Below are positions 36,396 to 45,119 of a stretch of DNA of 64,000 nt, piece by piece. Under the pieces are notes generated by a model. It had not been told where the DNA came from. It did not search any database and was given only the letters and a program-made list of their open reading frames with translations. The stretch is taken from assembly GCA_000719025.1 (NCBI GenBank), contig JODP01000006.1, positions 310,001 to 374,000 on the forward strand, read 5' to 3'. Positions within the stretch are counted from its first letter, which is position 1; every line of letters begins with the position of its first letter. The position numbers and the translations under genes were made by a program. The stretch comes from Kineosporia aurantiaca JCM 3230 (GTDB lineage Bacteria > Actinomycetota > Actinomycetes > Actinomycetales > Kineosporiaceae).

Positions 36396-36433
36396 TTCAC
36401 AAGCCACCGGCCAAAAACCTTACACTCCGCTGG
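36396..36433 (+). promoter_or_regulatory. Predicted leaderless promoter of the glycan locus
   Basis: TTCACA (36396-36401) and TACACT (36421-36426), 19 bases apart, form a plausible -35/-10 pair. The last T of the -10 box is at -7 relative to the GTG start at 36433, and there is no ribosome site, so the transcript probably begins on the start codon. Confidence 0.6.
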
Positions 36434-37800
36434 TGCCCCATCATGTGATCGCTGTTGCGGAGTCCGACTCCTTCCTGAAGTGGGCCGTCAGTCTCCTCGG
36501 CCAGCTTCCCGTCGGGACGAAGACGGAGGTCGTCGTCGCCTGTTCACCGGCCAGACCCTCGGCCTCCCAACGGATTGCGGCCCTGAGTGGCACTGCGTAC
36601 GCGGGCCATGACCCTGAGGTGCTCTCGCCCGGCCAGCTGCTGCGCCGGGTGGAGCGGGACAAGCCGGACGCGGTGCTGCTGGCCCTCACCGGCCCGAGCG
36701 TGCACGCGTACAGCGAGGCGCTGAGCAAGGCGGACCGGAAGGGGTACCGGCCGGTCCTGATCACCGGTATCCCCGGGATCGCCATCCCGGCCCGTCGCCG
36801 GGCCTGGGGCTACCGGGGGGCCATCGACCTCTGGGTGGTGCACAGCCACCGGGAGGAAGAGGAGTACGAGCAGATCCGCCAGCAGATGGAGATGCGCGGC
36901 CGGCTCGGCCTGGCCACCATCCCGTTCCTGGCCAGCCCGGCCGAGATCCTGCCACCCCAGGACCTGGTCCTCGGTGACCCCGGAAAGCCGCAGCCGGTGA
37001 AGGCTTTCGAGACCTCGCCGAGCGCGGCGGTCGAGGACGAGACCAGCGTCGAGCCGATGCACGCGGTGGCCGCCCCGCAACGCAACCGGGTGCTCTTCGC
37101 CACCCAGGGCAAGGTGCCGCGGGTGAAGAAGGACCGGATCCTGATCCTGCACAGCCTGGCCCGGCTGGCCGCCAACCGGCCGGACCTGGAGGTCGTGGTC
37201 AAGACCCGCGGGGCGATCGGCGAGTTCCACACCCACCATGAGCCGCATCACTACGCCGCGCTCTGGCAGGAGCTGGTGGACGCGGGGGAGGTGCACGCCC
37301 CGGACGCACTGACCTTCGCGGCCGGGTCGATGGCCGAGCAGCTGGCCAACGCGGTCGCCCTGGTCACGGTGAGTTCCACGGCCGTACTGGAAGCGATGGC
37401 GTTGGACATTCCGGTGCTTCTTATCGACGAGTTCGGCATCTCCGAGAGCCTGATCAACCAGGTCTTCGTGGGCAGCGGGGTGATGGGCGGCCTGGACGCG
37501 CTCGAGCGGGGTGACTTCCGTCATCCCGAAACCTGGTGGCTGGCCGACAATTACTTCCACCCGCGCAGTGAGAACTCGTGGATCGGTATGCTCGACGAGC
37601 TGGTGCAGCAGGCCCGGGCCGGGCAGCTGCCCAGCATCGCGTCCGGTCTGAACAAGGGCCGGTCGCAGAAACGCCGACGGATGGACAGGCTGCGTTTGAC
37701 CCCGGCGGGTAGTGCACTGGTGCGCGCCCGGGTCAGGATGCGACAGAGGGTGCGACAGACCTCACACTCGTTGGCAAGCACTTCGACACAGAGTTCCTGA
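36433..37800 (+). CDS. DUF6716-like putative glycosyltransferase
   Basis: The product has 455 residues from GTG 36433; the longer frame from 36379 is not needed. It has two Rossmann-like halves: residues about 1-130 (HHVIAVAESDSFLKWAVSLL, LLALTGPSVHAY) and about 220-400 (RVLFATQGKVPRVKKDR, LEVVVKTRG, VTVSSTAVLEAMALDIPVLL). The second block resembles the nucleotide-binding end of GT-B enzymes. It matches what is annotated in actinobacteria as DUF6716 putative glycosyltransferase, often next to neuA/neuB genes. The C-terminus is very basic, suggesting membrane association. Probable role: chain start or extension of the surface polymer. Confidence 0.8.
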   Translation: MPHHVIAVAESDSFLKWAVSLLGQLPVGTKTEVVVACSPARPSASQRIAALSGTAYAGHDPEVLSPGQLLRRVERDKPDAVLLALTGPSVHAYSEALSKADRKGYRPVLITGIPGIAIPARRRAWGYRGAIDLWVVHSHREEEEYEQIRQQMEMRGRLGLATIPFLASPAEILPPQDLVLGDPGKPQPVKAFETSPSAAVEDETSVEPMHAVAAPQRNRVLFATQGKVPRVKKDRILILHSLARLAANRPDLEVVVKTRGAIGEFHTHHEPHHYAALWQELVDAGEVHAPDALTFAAGSMAEQLANAVALVTVSSTAVLEAMALDIPVLLIDEFGISESLINQVFVGSGVMGGLDALERGDFRHPETWWLADNYFHPRSENSWIGMLDELVQQARAGQLPSIASGLNKGRSQKRRRMDRLRLTPAGSALVRARVRMRQRVRQTSHSLASTSTQSS

Positions 37801-37989
37801 CTGCGTCGACCACTGGATGCCGGTTGTTCACCGGGGCCCTTGACCGCATCCGTAACCTAAACTCTCGCTCTCCGGGATCGTGGCCGACGAGGGGCTGTCC
37901 GAATCCTGCCGGTGTCCCACACACTTGGGATCACTCCGGGGCAATTCCGGCCCGGAGACTAGAGGGCCCTCAGGCTTGAAGGAGCACTA

Positions 37990-38886
37990 ATGACTGCTGG
38001 ACCCAACACGACGATCGCGCCGGTCGAGATCGGCGGCAAGCTGGTCGGACCCGACCAGCCGGTGTACGTCATCGCCGAGATCGGGCTGAACCACAACGGT
38101 GACGTGGCGATCGCCAAGCAGCTGATCGACATCGCCCACGAGGCCGGGTGCGACGCTGTGAAGTTCCAGAAGCGCACGCCGGAGATCTCCACCCCGAAGG
38201 ACATGCGGGACGTCATGCGGGAGACCCCCTGGGGCACCATGACGTACCTCGACTACCGCTACCGGGTGGAGTTCGAGGAGGAGCAGTACACCGAGATCGA
38301 CAACTACTGCTCCAAGCTCGGCATGCACTGGTTCGCCTCGCCGTGGGACGTCCCCTCGGTCGAGTTCCTGGCCAACAAGTTCGACGTCGTCACGTTCAAG
38401 GTCGCCTCGGCCTCGCTGACCGACCTCGAGCTGCTCTCCGCCATGAAGGCGACCGGCAAGCCGGTCATCCTCTCCACCGGCATGTCCACGCTGGAGGAGA
38501 TCGACAAGGCGGTCGAGACGCTGGGCAAGGACAAGCTCGTGATGATGCACGCGACGTCCACGTACCCGATGCCGGCCAACGAGGCCAACCTGCGCACGAT
38601 CACCACGCTGCGCGAGCGGTACGGCGTGCCGATCGGCTACTCGGGCCACGAGCGCGGCCTGCAGATCAGCATCGCGGCGGTCGCCCTGGGTGCGGTCACC
38701 GTGGAGCGGCACATCACCCTGGACCGCACCATGTGGGGCTCGGACCACTCGGCCTCCCTGGAGCCCGAAGGCCTGCGTCACCTGGTCCGGGACATCCGGA
38801 TCATCGAGGAGGCCCTGGGCGACGGCGTCAAGCGCGTCTTCGAGGGTGAGATCAAGCCCAAGGCGCGGCTGCGCCGCATCGGATAA
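37990..38886 (+). CDS. neuB: NeuB-family nonulosonic acid synthase without SAF domain
   Basis: NeuB-type enzymes condense phosphoenolpyruvate with a hexose or its derivative to make nine-carbon acids. The 298-residue protein (ATG 37990 after GAAGGAG) has the TIM-barrel motifs YVIAEIGLNHNGD, AVKFQKR, VILSTGMSTLEEI, MMHATSTYPMP, GYSGHERG and VERHITLDR. Typical NeuB is about 345 residues with a C-terminal antifreeze-like SAF domain that covers the substrate; here the protein ends right after the barrel. Substrate could be ManNAc, Man or their 6-phosphates; the locus has no NeuC epimerase. The next gene follows after 8 bases. Confidence 0.92.
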   Translation: MTAGPNTTIAPVEIGGKLVGPDQPVYVIAEIGLNHNGDVAIAKQLIDIAHEAGCDAVKFQKRTPEISTPKDMRDVMRETPWGTMTYLDYRYRVEFEEEQYTEIDNYCSKLGMHWFASPWDVPSVEFLANKFDVVTFKVASASLTDLELLSAMKATGKPVILSTGMSTLEEIDKAVETLGKDKLVMMHATSTYPMPANEANLRTITTLRERYGVPIGYSGHERGLQISIAAVALGAVTVERHITLDRTMWGSDHSASLEPEGLRHLVRDIRIIEEALGDGVKRVFEGEIKPKARLRRIG

Positions 38887-38894
38887 TCATCCCC

Positions 38895-39908
38895 GTGACC
38901 GACATCGCCGGATCAGCCACCGTCCAGGCCTGGGTGGAGTCTCCGTTCCAGCTCCTCGGAGCCTTGGAGGCCCATGCCGCGGGCCGGCTCGGCGAGCGGC
39001 TCGTCGTCCTTCCCCGTAAGGACGTCGAGCCGCTGGTGACGGCGGTCGCGGAGGTCAGCCGCCTGGGTCTCCCAGACGGCGTGACCGTGAAGTTGCCCAC
39101 CGGGGCTCCGCGTCGCGGCGGCGAGTATCTCGCCGTCGGCGACGCCTTCTCCGGGGCGGTGCACCGCCTGCTCGTGCAGGCCCCGCCCAAACGCCTCGCC
39201 CTGCTGGACGACGGCCGCTCCACCCGGCGGGTGATGGACGCCCTGCTGGACGACGACGTACCCCTGGTCCGTCCGCACATCAAGCAGACCGCGCACCGCA
39301 CCGTGCTGGCCCGGATGGCCAAGCTGCGGCTGCGCCGGATGATCGGCCAGCGCCGGCTCCAGGTGATCACCGCGCTGAACCTGCCCGACCGGGTGCTGCG
39401 CGCGGCCGCCGAGGCCGGCCTGCCGATCGAGCACAACGACTTCTCCTGGCTGCGGTCGCTGCCGGAGAACGGCGCAGCCGAGGACACCGGTCCGGACAAG
39501 ACCGTGGTGCTGGGTACCTCGATGGTGGCCAACCGGCTGATCAAGGCCCAGCCCTACCTGGCCTGGATCCGCGGAATGGCCGACCGGGGGCCGGTGGTCT
39601 ACCGGGCTCACCGTCGGGAGAACGCCTCCACGCTGAGCCCGCTGACCAACTACCCGGGCATCACCATGATCCGCGGCGAAGTCCCGGTCGAGGTCAGCCT
39701 GCGCGGTATGACCGGCCGGCACCGGGTGGTGACCCTGCCGACCACCGCGGTCTCGTCGCTGCGGCTGATCGCTCCGCAGGCCGACATCCGCGAGTTCGCG
39801 GTGCCCCAGGAGTGGTGGATGCCGGGCGTGCCGGAGGCCGCGCGGCAGCAGCTGACCCCGGACGGGGACTCGGATTTCCTTGAGATCCCCCAGCATTCAT
39901 CGACCTGA
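38895..39908 (+). CDS. Sialyltransferase/polysialyltransferase-like glycosyltransferase
   Basis: The protein has 337 residues from GTG 38895. The order of motifs fits bacterial sialyltransferase-like enzymes: an acidic-Gly motif LLDDGRST near residue 106, a basic/His motif VYRAHRRE near 236-242 (usually HP, here HR), and a Ser-Ser motif TTAVSSL near 285. Sequence outside these is divergent. In the locus it would use the CMP-activated sugar made by NeuB and the downstream synthetase to extend or cap a surface polymer. Family membership is moderately sure; donor and acceptor are inferred. Confidence 0.75.
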   Translation: MTDIAGSATVQAWVESPFQLLGALEAHAAGRLGERLVVLPRKDVEPLVTAVAEVSRLGLPDGVTVKLPTGAPRRGGEYLAVGDAFSGAVHRLLVQAPPKRLALLDDGRSTRRVMDALLDDDVPLVRPHIKQTAHRTVLARMAKLRLRRMIGQRRLQVITALNLPDRVLRAAAEAGLPIEHNDFSWLRSLPENGAAEDTGPDKTVVLGTSMVANRLIKAQPYLAWIRGMADRGPVVYRAHRRENASTLSPLTNYPGITMIRGEVPVEVSLRGMTGRHRVVTLPTTAVSSLRLIAPQADIREFAVPQEWWMPGVPEAARQQLTPDGDSDFLEIPQHSST

Positions 39909-40009
39909 GCGCTCGGCCCACCCAGGAGCGGGCGGTATTCTCATCGGTAGGCCCTTCCCCAGGGCCGGCCAGTTCCTGGCCCCTGTTCGAGTTTGTCCCG
40001 AGGACCCTC

Positions 40010-41227
40010 GTGAGTGACGCACCGCCCGCCCCCACCCACCCCCGTGTTGTCGCCGTCATCCCCGCCCGAGGGGGTTCGCAGGGGGTCCCGCTCAAGAACC
40101 TGGAGCCGGTGGGTGGCCGTAGCCTGCTGATGCGCGCGGTGATGGCCTGCCGCCGGTCCGAGCTCATCGACCTGGTCGTGGTCAGCTCCGACCACGCGGG
40201 CATCCAGGAGGAGGCCCGCCGGGCCGGGGCCACCGTGGTGGTCCGCCCGTCCGCCATCTCCGGTAACACCGCCTCCTCGGAATCGGCTGTGCTGCACGCG
40301 ATCACCGAGATCCAGGGCGACGGCCCGGCCCCCGAGGTCACCGTGCTGGTGCAGTGCACCAGCCCGTTCATGGACCCGGAGGATCTGGACGCGGGCATCG
40401 GCCGGGTGCTGGCCGGTGAGGCCGACTGCGCCTTCTCCGCGGTCGAGAGCCACGCGTTCCTCTGGAAGTACGGTCCCGACGGCCTGATCGGGATCAACCA
40501 CGACGCCAGCTTCCGTCCCCGTCGGCAGGACCGGGACACCGAATTCCGGGAGACCGGAGCGTTTTACGCGATGCGGACCGACGGCCTGCGGCGCTACGGC
40601 CGGCGGTTCTTCGGCACCCTGGTCGCCCAGCGGGTGAACGACGACCACGCGATGGAGATCGACACCCCCGACGACCTGCACATCGCCCGGCTGCGCGCGG
40701 CGGTGCTGGAGGAGCAGGAGCGGATCGACGGCCTGCCGGTGATCGACGTGGACGCCCTGGTGATGGACTTCGACGGGGTGCACACCGACGACTCGTCCTA
40801 CCTGTCGCAGGAGGGCACCGAGAGCGTGCGGGTCAGCCGGGAGGACGGGATGGGCATCAAGCTCGCCCGCCAGGCCGGGCTGAAGATGCTGATCCTCTCC
40901 ACCGAGGTGAACCCGGTGGTCGCCGCCCGCGGCGCCAAGCTGCAGGTCCCGGTCATCCACGGGCAGTCGGACAAGGCCCAGGCGCTGAAGGAGTGGCTGG
41001 CCTCGGAGGGGCTCGACCCGGAGCGGGTGGCCTACGTCGGCAACGACGTGAACGACCTGGGCTGCCTGCGGATGGTCGGCTGGCCGATCGCGGTGGCCAA
41101 CGCCCACGCCGACGTGATGGCCCTGGCCCGGCTCACGCTGACCAAGAGCGGCGGCTCCGGCGCCGTCCGCGAGGTCTGCGAGCTGGTCATCTCGGCGATC
41201 AACAGCCGGGACACCGCCCGGGGCTGA
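40010..41227 (+). CDS. neuA: Bifunctional CMP-nonulosonate synthetase / HAD (KdsC-like) phosphatase
   Basis: The protein has 405 residues from GTG 40010, with CGAGGA upstream. Residues 1-235 are an acylneuraminate cytidylyltransferase: IPARGGSQGVPLKNL (17-31), VLVQCTSPFMDPEDL, and RETGAFYAM. Residues 245-405 are a HAD phosphatase of the KdsC type: motif I MDFDGVHTDD with Asp253 and Asp255, and motif III YVGNDVNDLGCL (about 342-353). The fusion suggests that a phosphorylated nonulosonate, for example Kdn-9-P, is dephosphorylated and then activated with CTP. A strong terminator follows, so it ends the locus. Confidence 0.92.
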   Translation: MSDAPPAPTHPRVVAVIPARGGSQGVPLKNLEPVGGRSLLMRAVMACRRSELIDLVVVSSDHAGIQEEARRAGATVVVRPSAISGNTASSESAVLHAITEIQGDGPAPEVTVLVQCTSPFMDPEDLDAGIGRVLAGEADCAFSAVESHAFLWKYGPDGLIGINHDASFRPRRQDRDTEFRETGAFYAMRTDGLRRYGRRFFGTLVAQRVNDDHAMEIDTPDDLHIARLRAAVLEEQERIDGLPVIDVDALVMDFDGVHTDDSSYLSQEGTESVRVSREDGMGIKLARQAGLKMLILSTEVNPVVAARGAKLQVPVIHGQSDKAQALKEWLASEGLDPERVAYVGNDVNDLGCLRMVGWPIAVANAHADVMALARLTLTKSGGSGAVREVCELVISAINSRDTARG

Positions 41228-41237
41228 GGCTTGAGAG

Positions 41238-41276
41238 AAGGGGGCGGGCGGCCGGAGGGCTTGCTCGCCCCTTTTT
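41238..41276 (+). terminator. Intrinsic terminator after the nonulosonate locus
   Basis: AAGGGGGCGGGC (41238-41249) pairs with GCTCGCCCCTTT (41263-41274) over 12 bp including two G-U pairs, and the T-run continues to 41276. It lies 11 bases after the synthetase stop. Confidence 0.8.
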
Positions 41277-41383
41277 CGCTGTCCCAAGAGGGGACCACCA
41301 GCGTCCCCCATTTTACTGCCGTTCGATCGCGCCGAGAAGCCGAATCTCCCTCCTGCTCTTGACAATTTAAATTCCGTGCTGGA

Positions 41384-43147
41384 ATGCTTTCTGGGGAGTA
41401 CTGTGTCCGGGTGCTCGTCCAACTTCTTCGCGCACGGCTGCGCTCCTACACCCCGGCCATCGGCTGGGTGGTGTTCTTCCAGCTGATCCAGACGGTGGCC
41501 ACGCTCTATCTCCCCACCCTGAACGCCGACATCATCGACAAGGGTGTCGTCACCGGGGACACGCACTACATCATGCGGATCGGTGGCGTGATGCTCGGCA
41601 TCAGCCTGGTCCAGATCGCGGCGCTGGGCGTGGCGGTCTTCTTCGGCGCCCGCACCGCTGCCGGCCTGGGCCGGGACGTGCGGGCCGCGCTCTTCCAGCG
41701 GGTCCAGACGTTCTCCGCCCGCGAGATCGGCCACTTCGGCACCCCCTCGCTGATCACCCGCACCACGAACGACGTGCAGCAGGTGCAGATGCTGGTGCTG
41801 ATGACGCTGACCTTCATGATCTCCGCGCCGATCATGTGCATCGGCGGGATCATCCTGGCCCTGCGCCTGGACGTGCCGCTGTCCGGCACGGTGGCGATCG
41901 CGGTGCCGGTGCTCGGGATCGCGGTCAGCCTGATCATCGCCCGGATGCGCCCGCTGTTCCGGCTCACCCAGGAGCGGCTGGACCGGATCAACCAGGTGCT
42001 GCGCGAGCAGATCGCCGGGATCCGGGTGATCCGCGCCTTCGTCCGCGACGACCGCGAGCGGGTCCGGTTTGAGAAGGCCAGCACCCAGCTCTACGACGTG
42101 CAGCTGTCGATCGGCCGGCTGCTGGCGCTGATGTTCCCCACCGTCATGCTGGTGCTCAACCTCTCCAGCATCGCCGTGCTGTGGTGGGGCGGGCACCGGA
42201 TCGGGTCCGGCGACCTCGAGGTCGGCGAGCTCACCGCGTTCCTCAGCTATCTGCTGCAGATCCTGCTCTCGGTGATGATGGCGACCTTCATGTTCATGAT
42301 GGTGCCCCGCGCCGAGGTCTCGGCCGAGCGGATCGAGGAGGTCCTCGGCACCGACTCCAGCGTGGTCCCGCCCAGCGCCCCGCGCGAGACCGGGGCGCTG
42401 CGCGGCCGACTCGAGCTGCGTGACGTGGCGTTCCACTACCCCGGCGCCGAGCGCTCCGTGGTGGAGGGGCTCAACCTCAGTGCCCTGCCGGGCCAGACCA
42501 CGGCCATCATCGGCAGCACCGGCAGCGGTAAGACCACGCTGCTGAACCTGGTGCCGCGGCTGTTCGACGCGACCGAGGGCGAGGTCCTGGTCGACGGGGT
42601 CAGCGTGCGCGACCTCGACCCCCAGCGGCTGTCCGAGGCCGTGGCCCTGGTGCCGCAGAAGCCGTACCTGTTCACCGGCACGGTGGCCAGCAACCTGCGC
42701 TACGGCCGGCCCGAGGCGACCGACGAGGAACTCTGGCACGCGCTGGAGATCGCCCAGGCCAAGGACTTCGTCAGCAAGATGCCCGAAGGGCTGGACACCA
42801 AGATCTCGCAGGGCGGTACCAACGTGTCCGGCGGTCAGCGGCAACGCCTTTCGATCGCCCGGGCGCTGGTCCGGCAACCGGAGATCTACCTGTTCGACGA
42901 CTCCTTCTCGGCCCTGGACTACGCCACCGACGCGGCCCTGCGGGCGGCGCTGAAGAACGAGACCCAGGGCGCCACCGTGGTGATCGTGGCCCAGCGGGTG
43001 AGCACCATCCGCAACGCCGACCAGATCATCGTGCTGGACGCCGGGCACATCGTGGCCACCGGCAAGCACCGGGACCTGATGGCCCGCAACGAGACCTACC
43101 GGGAGATCGTCCTGTCCCAGCTGACCGAGCAGGAGGCCGTGGCGTGA
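41384..43147 (+). CDS. ABC exporter subunit A (degenerate Walker B)
   Basis: This type IV ABC half-transporter has up to 587 residues. The N-terminal six-helix exporter domain (about 20-310) includes QLIQTVATLYLPTLNADIID. The ATPase has Walker A GSTGSGKTT (about 377), signature NVSGGQRQRLSIARAL, and Walker B IYLFDDSFSALD, in which the catalytic Glu is Asp. The start is uncertain: ATG 41384 or GTG 41411, the latter 12 bases after GGGGAG. It is coupled to the second subunit by a GTGA overlap. Drug, lipid or peptide export is the family role. Confidence 0.93.
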   Translation: MLSGEYCVRVLVQLLRARLRSYTPAIGWVVFFQLIQTVATLYLPTLNADIIDKGVVTGDTHYIMRIGGVMLGISLVQIAALGVAVFFGARTAAGLGRDVRAALFQRVQTFSAREIGHFGTPSLITRTTNDVQQVQMLVLMTLTFMISAPIMCIGGIILALRLDVPLSGTVAIAVPVLGIAVSLIIARMRPLFRLTQERLDRINQVLREQIAGIRVIRAFVRDDRERVRFEKASTQLYDVQLSIGRLLALMFPTVMLVLNLSSIAVLWWGGHRIGSGDLEVGELTAFLSYLLQILLSVMMATFMFMMVPRAEVSAERIEEVLGTDSSVVPPSAPRETGALRGRLELRDVAFHYPGAERSVVEGLNLSALPGQTTAIIGSTGSGKTTLLNLVPRLFDATEGEVLVDGVSVRDLDPQRLSEAVALVPQKPYLFTGTVASNLRYGRPEATDEELWHALEIAQAKDFVSKMPEGLDTKISQGGTNVSGGQRQRLSIARALVRQPEIYLFDDSFSALDYATDAALRAALKNETQGATVVIVAQRVSTIRNADQIIVLDAGHIVATGKHRDLMARNETYREIVLSQLTEQEAVA

Positions 43148-45033
43148 GCTCGGACACCGAGACCCCGATCGAGGAGAAGGCCCCCGAGCGCCGGCCCGGC
43201 CCGACCGGGGGACCGGCCGGGGGCCCGGGCCGGTTCATGGCCGGCGCCTCCACCGAGAAGGCGCTCGACTTCGGCGGTTCGTCCAAGCGGCTGTTGCGTC
43301 GGCTGCGGCCGCAGCGGCACCTGCTGATCGGTGCCCTGGTGCTCGGCGCCGCCTCGGTGGTGTGCAGCGTGGTCGGGCCCAAGCTGATCGGCGACGCCAC
43401 CGACGTGATCTTCGACGGGGCGATCGACCCGTCGGCCGGGATCGACTTCGACCGGGTGCGGGACCTGCTGTTCCAGGTGCTCGCGATCTACCTGGCGGCC
43501 TTCGTCCTCTCCCTGCTGCAGGGCCGCCTGGTCGCCGCGATGGTGCAGAAGGCGATCTTCGCCCTGCGTCAGGAGACCCAGGCCAAGCTGGCCCGCCTGC
43601 CGCTCAGCTACTTCGACCAGCGCTCACGCGGGGAACTGCTCAGCCGGGTCACCAACGACATCGACAACCTGCAGCAGTCGATGCAGCAGACCTTCAGCCA
43701 GATCGTCACCGCGCTGCTGACGATCATCGGCGTGCTGGCGATGATGTTCTGGATCTCCCCCCTGCTGGCCCTGATCGCGCTGGTCACCGTGCCGGTGTCG
43801 ATCGCCGTCACCGGGTTCATCGGCAAGCGCGCCCAGCCGCAGTTCGTGAAGCAGTGGGGCACCACCGGCCGGCTGAACGGGCACATCGAGGAGATGTACA
43901 CCGGGCACACGCTGGTCACCGTGTTCGGCCGGCAGGAAGAGGCGGCGCGCACCTTCCACGAGCACAACGAGGCACTGTTCCAGGCCACGTTCCGCTCGCA
44001 GTTCATCTCCGGGCTGATCCAGCCGTCGATGCTGTTCATCACCAACGTCAACTACGTGCTGGTCTCGGTGGTCGGCGGGGTCATGGTGGCCCACCAGAAC
44101 CTGTCGATCGGCGAGGTGACCGCGTTCATCACCTACAGCCGTCAGTTCGCCCAGCCGCTGACCCAGGTGGCGAGCATGGCCAACCTGCTGCAGTCGGCGG
44201 TCGCCTCCGCCGAGCGGATCTTCGCCCTGCTGGACGCGAAGGAGCAGAAACCGGACGCACCCAGCGCCGAGCGCCCCGAGACCGTGCGCGGCAAGGTCGA
44301 GTTCGACGACGTGAGCTTCCGCTACGTGGAGGACCGGCCGCTGATCGAGCACCTGTCCCTGACCGTGGAGCCGGGGCAGACCGTCGCCATCGTCGGGCCC
44401 ACCGGGGCGGGCAAGACCACCCTGGTCAACCTGCTGATGCGGTTCTACGAGCTGGACGGCGGGCAGATCCGTCTGGACGGGGTGGACACCGCCCGGATGA
44501 CCAGGGACGACCTGCGCGACCAGTTCGGGATGGTGCTGCAGGACGCGTGGTTGTTCGGGGGCACGATCGCGGACAACATCGCCTACGGCGCGGACGACCC
44601 GACGCACGAGGACGTCGTCGCGGCGGCGCAGGCCACCCACGTGGACACCTTCGTGCGGGCGCTGCCGAACGGGTACGAGACCGTGCTGGACGACGAGGCA
44701 TCAGACGTGAGTGCCGGTGAGCGGCAGCTGATCACGATCGCGCGGGCGTTCCTGGCCCGACCCCAGATCCTGATCCTGGACGAGGCGACCAGCTCGGTCG
44801 ATACCCGCACCGAGGTGCTGATCCAGCAGGCGATGGGCTCGCTCCGTCAGGGCCGCACCAGCTTCGTGATCGCACACCGGCTCTCCACCATCCGGGACGC
44901 GGACGTGATCCTGGTGATGGAGTCCGGGCAGATCGTCGAACAGGGCAGCCACGAGCAGCTGCTCGCGGCCGACGGCGCGTACGCGCGGCTGTATGCGGCC
45001 CAGTTCGCCCAGCCGGCGGATGCCCTCGATTAA
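43144..45033 (+). CDS. ABC exporter subunit B (degenerate signature motif)
   Basis: The protein has 629 residues from GTG 43144. A Pro/Gly-rich N-tail (about 1-50) precedes six helices and the ATPase. Walker A is GPTGAGKTT (about 418), Walker B is ILILDEATSSVD with the catalytic Glu intact, and the switch His is in IAHRLST. The signature reads VSAGERQLITIARAF instead of LSGGQ. Together with subunit A this gives one canonical and one degenerate ATP site, the pattern of heterodimeric exporters such as TM287/288, BmrCD and TmrAB. The substrate is unknown. A 14-bp hairpin follows. Confidence 0.94.
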   Translation: MSSDTETPIEEKAPERRPGPTGGPAGGPGRFMAGASTEKALDFGGSSKRLLRRLRPQRHLLIGALVLGAASVVCSVVGPKLIGDATDVIFDGAIDPSAGIDFDRVRDLLFQVLAIYLAAFVLSLLQGRLVAAMVQKAIFALRQETQAKLARLPLSYFDQRSRGELLSRVTNDIDNLQQSMQQTFSQIVTALLTIIGVLAMMFWISPLLALIALVTVPVSIAVTGFIGKRAQPQFVKQWGTTGRLNGHIEEMYTGHTLVTVFGRQEEAARTFHEHNEALFQATFRSQFISGLIQPSMLFITNVNYVLVSVVGGVMVAHQNLSIGEVTAFITYSRQFAQPLTQVASMANLLQSAVASAERIFALLDAKEQKPDAPSAERPETVRGKVEFDDVSFRYVEDRPLIEHLSLTVEPGQTVAIVGPTGAGKTTLVNLLMRFYELDGGQIRLDGVDTARMTRDDLRDQFGMVLQDAWLFGGTIADNIAYGADDPTHEDVVAAAQATHVDTFVRALPNGYETVLDDEASDVSAGERQLITIARAFLARPQILILDEATSSVDTRTEVLIQQAMGSLRQGRTSFVIAHRLSTIRDADVILVMESGQIVEQGSHEQLLAADGAYARLYAAQFAQPADALD

Positions 45034-45052
45034 GGAACTGGGTCCCCCCACT

Positions 45053-45084
45053 CTGGGGAGCCGGGAGTGTTCCTGGCTCCCCAG
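45053..45084 (+). terminator. Strong hairpin after the ABC exporter
   Basis: CTGGGGAGCC (45053-45062) pairs with GGCTCCCCAG (45075-45084); inner GGGA/TCCT adds four more pairs around a GTGT tetraloop. It lies 19 bases beyond the stop. Confidence 0.75.
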
Positions 45085-45106
45085 CGTCCTCAATTCGTTG
45101 GCTGTC

Positions 45107-45119
45107 TAGAGTGTCGCTG
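45107..45119 (+). promoter_or_regulatory. Predicted leaderless promoter of the aldose epimerase gene
   Basis: TAGAGT (45107-45112) places its final T exactly at -7 from the GTG start at 45119. No ribosome site precedes the start. Confidence 0.55.

Noticed and set aside
37801..37989. A housekeeping promoter for neuB from TTGACC (37840) and TAAACT (37858)
   Set aside because: The spacer is only 12 bases, too short for a normal sigma-70 promoter; cotranscription from 36433 remains possible.
39941..43069. Long minus-strand open frame opposite the neuA and ABC genes
   Set aside because: It is antisense to well-supported genes, its translation is a His/Gln/Arg/Gly-rich composition typical of reverse frames in G+C-rich DNA, and it matches no family.
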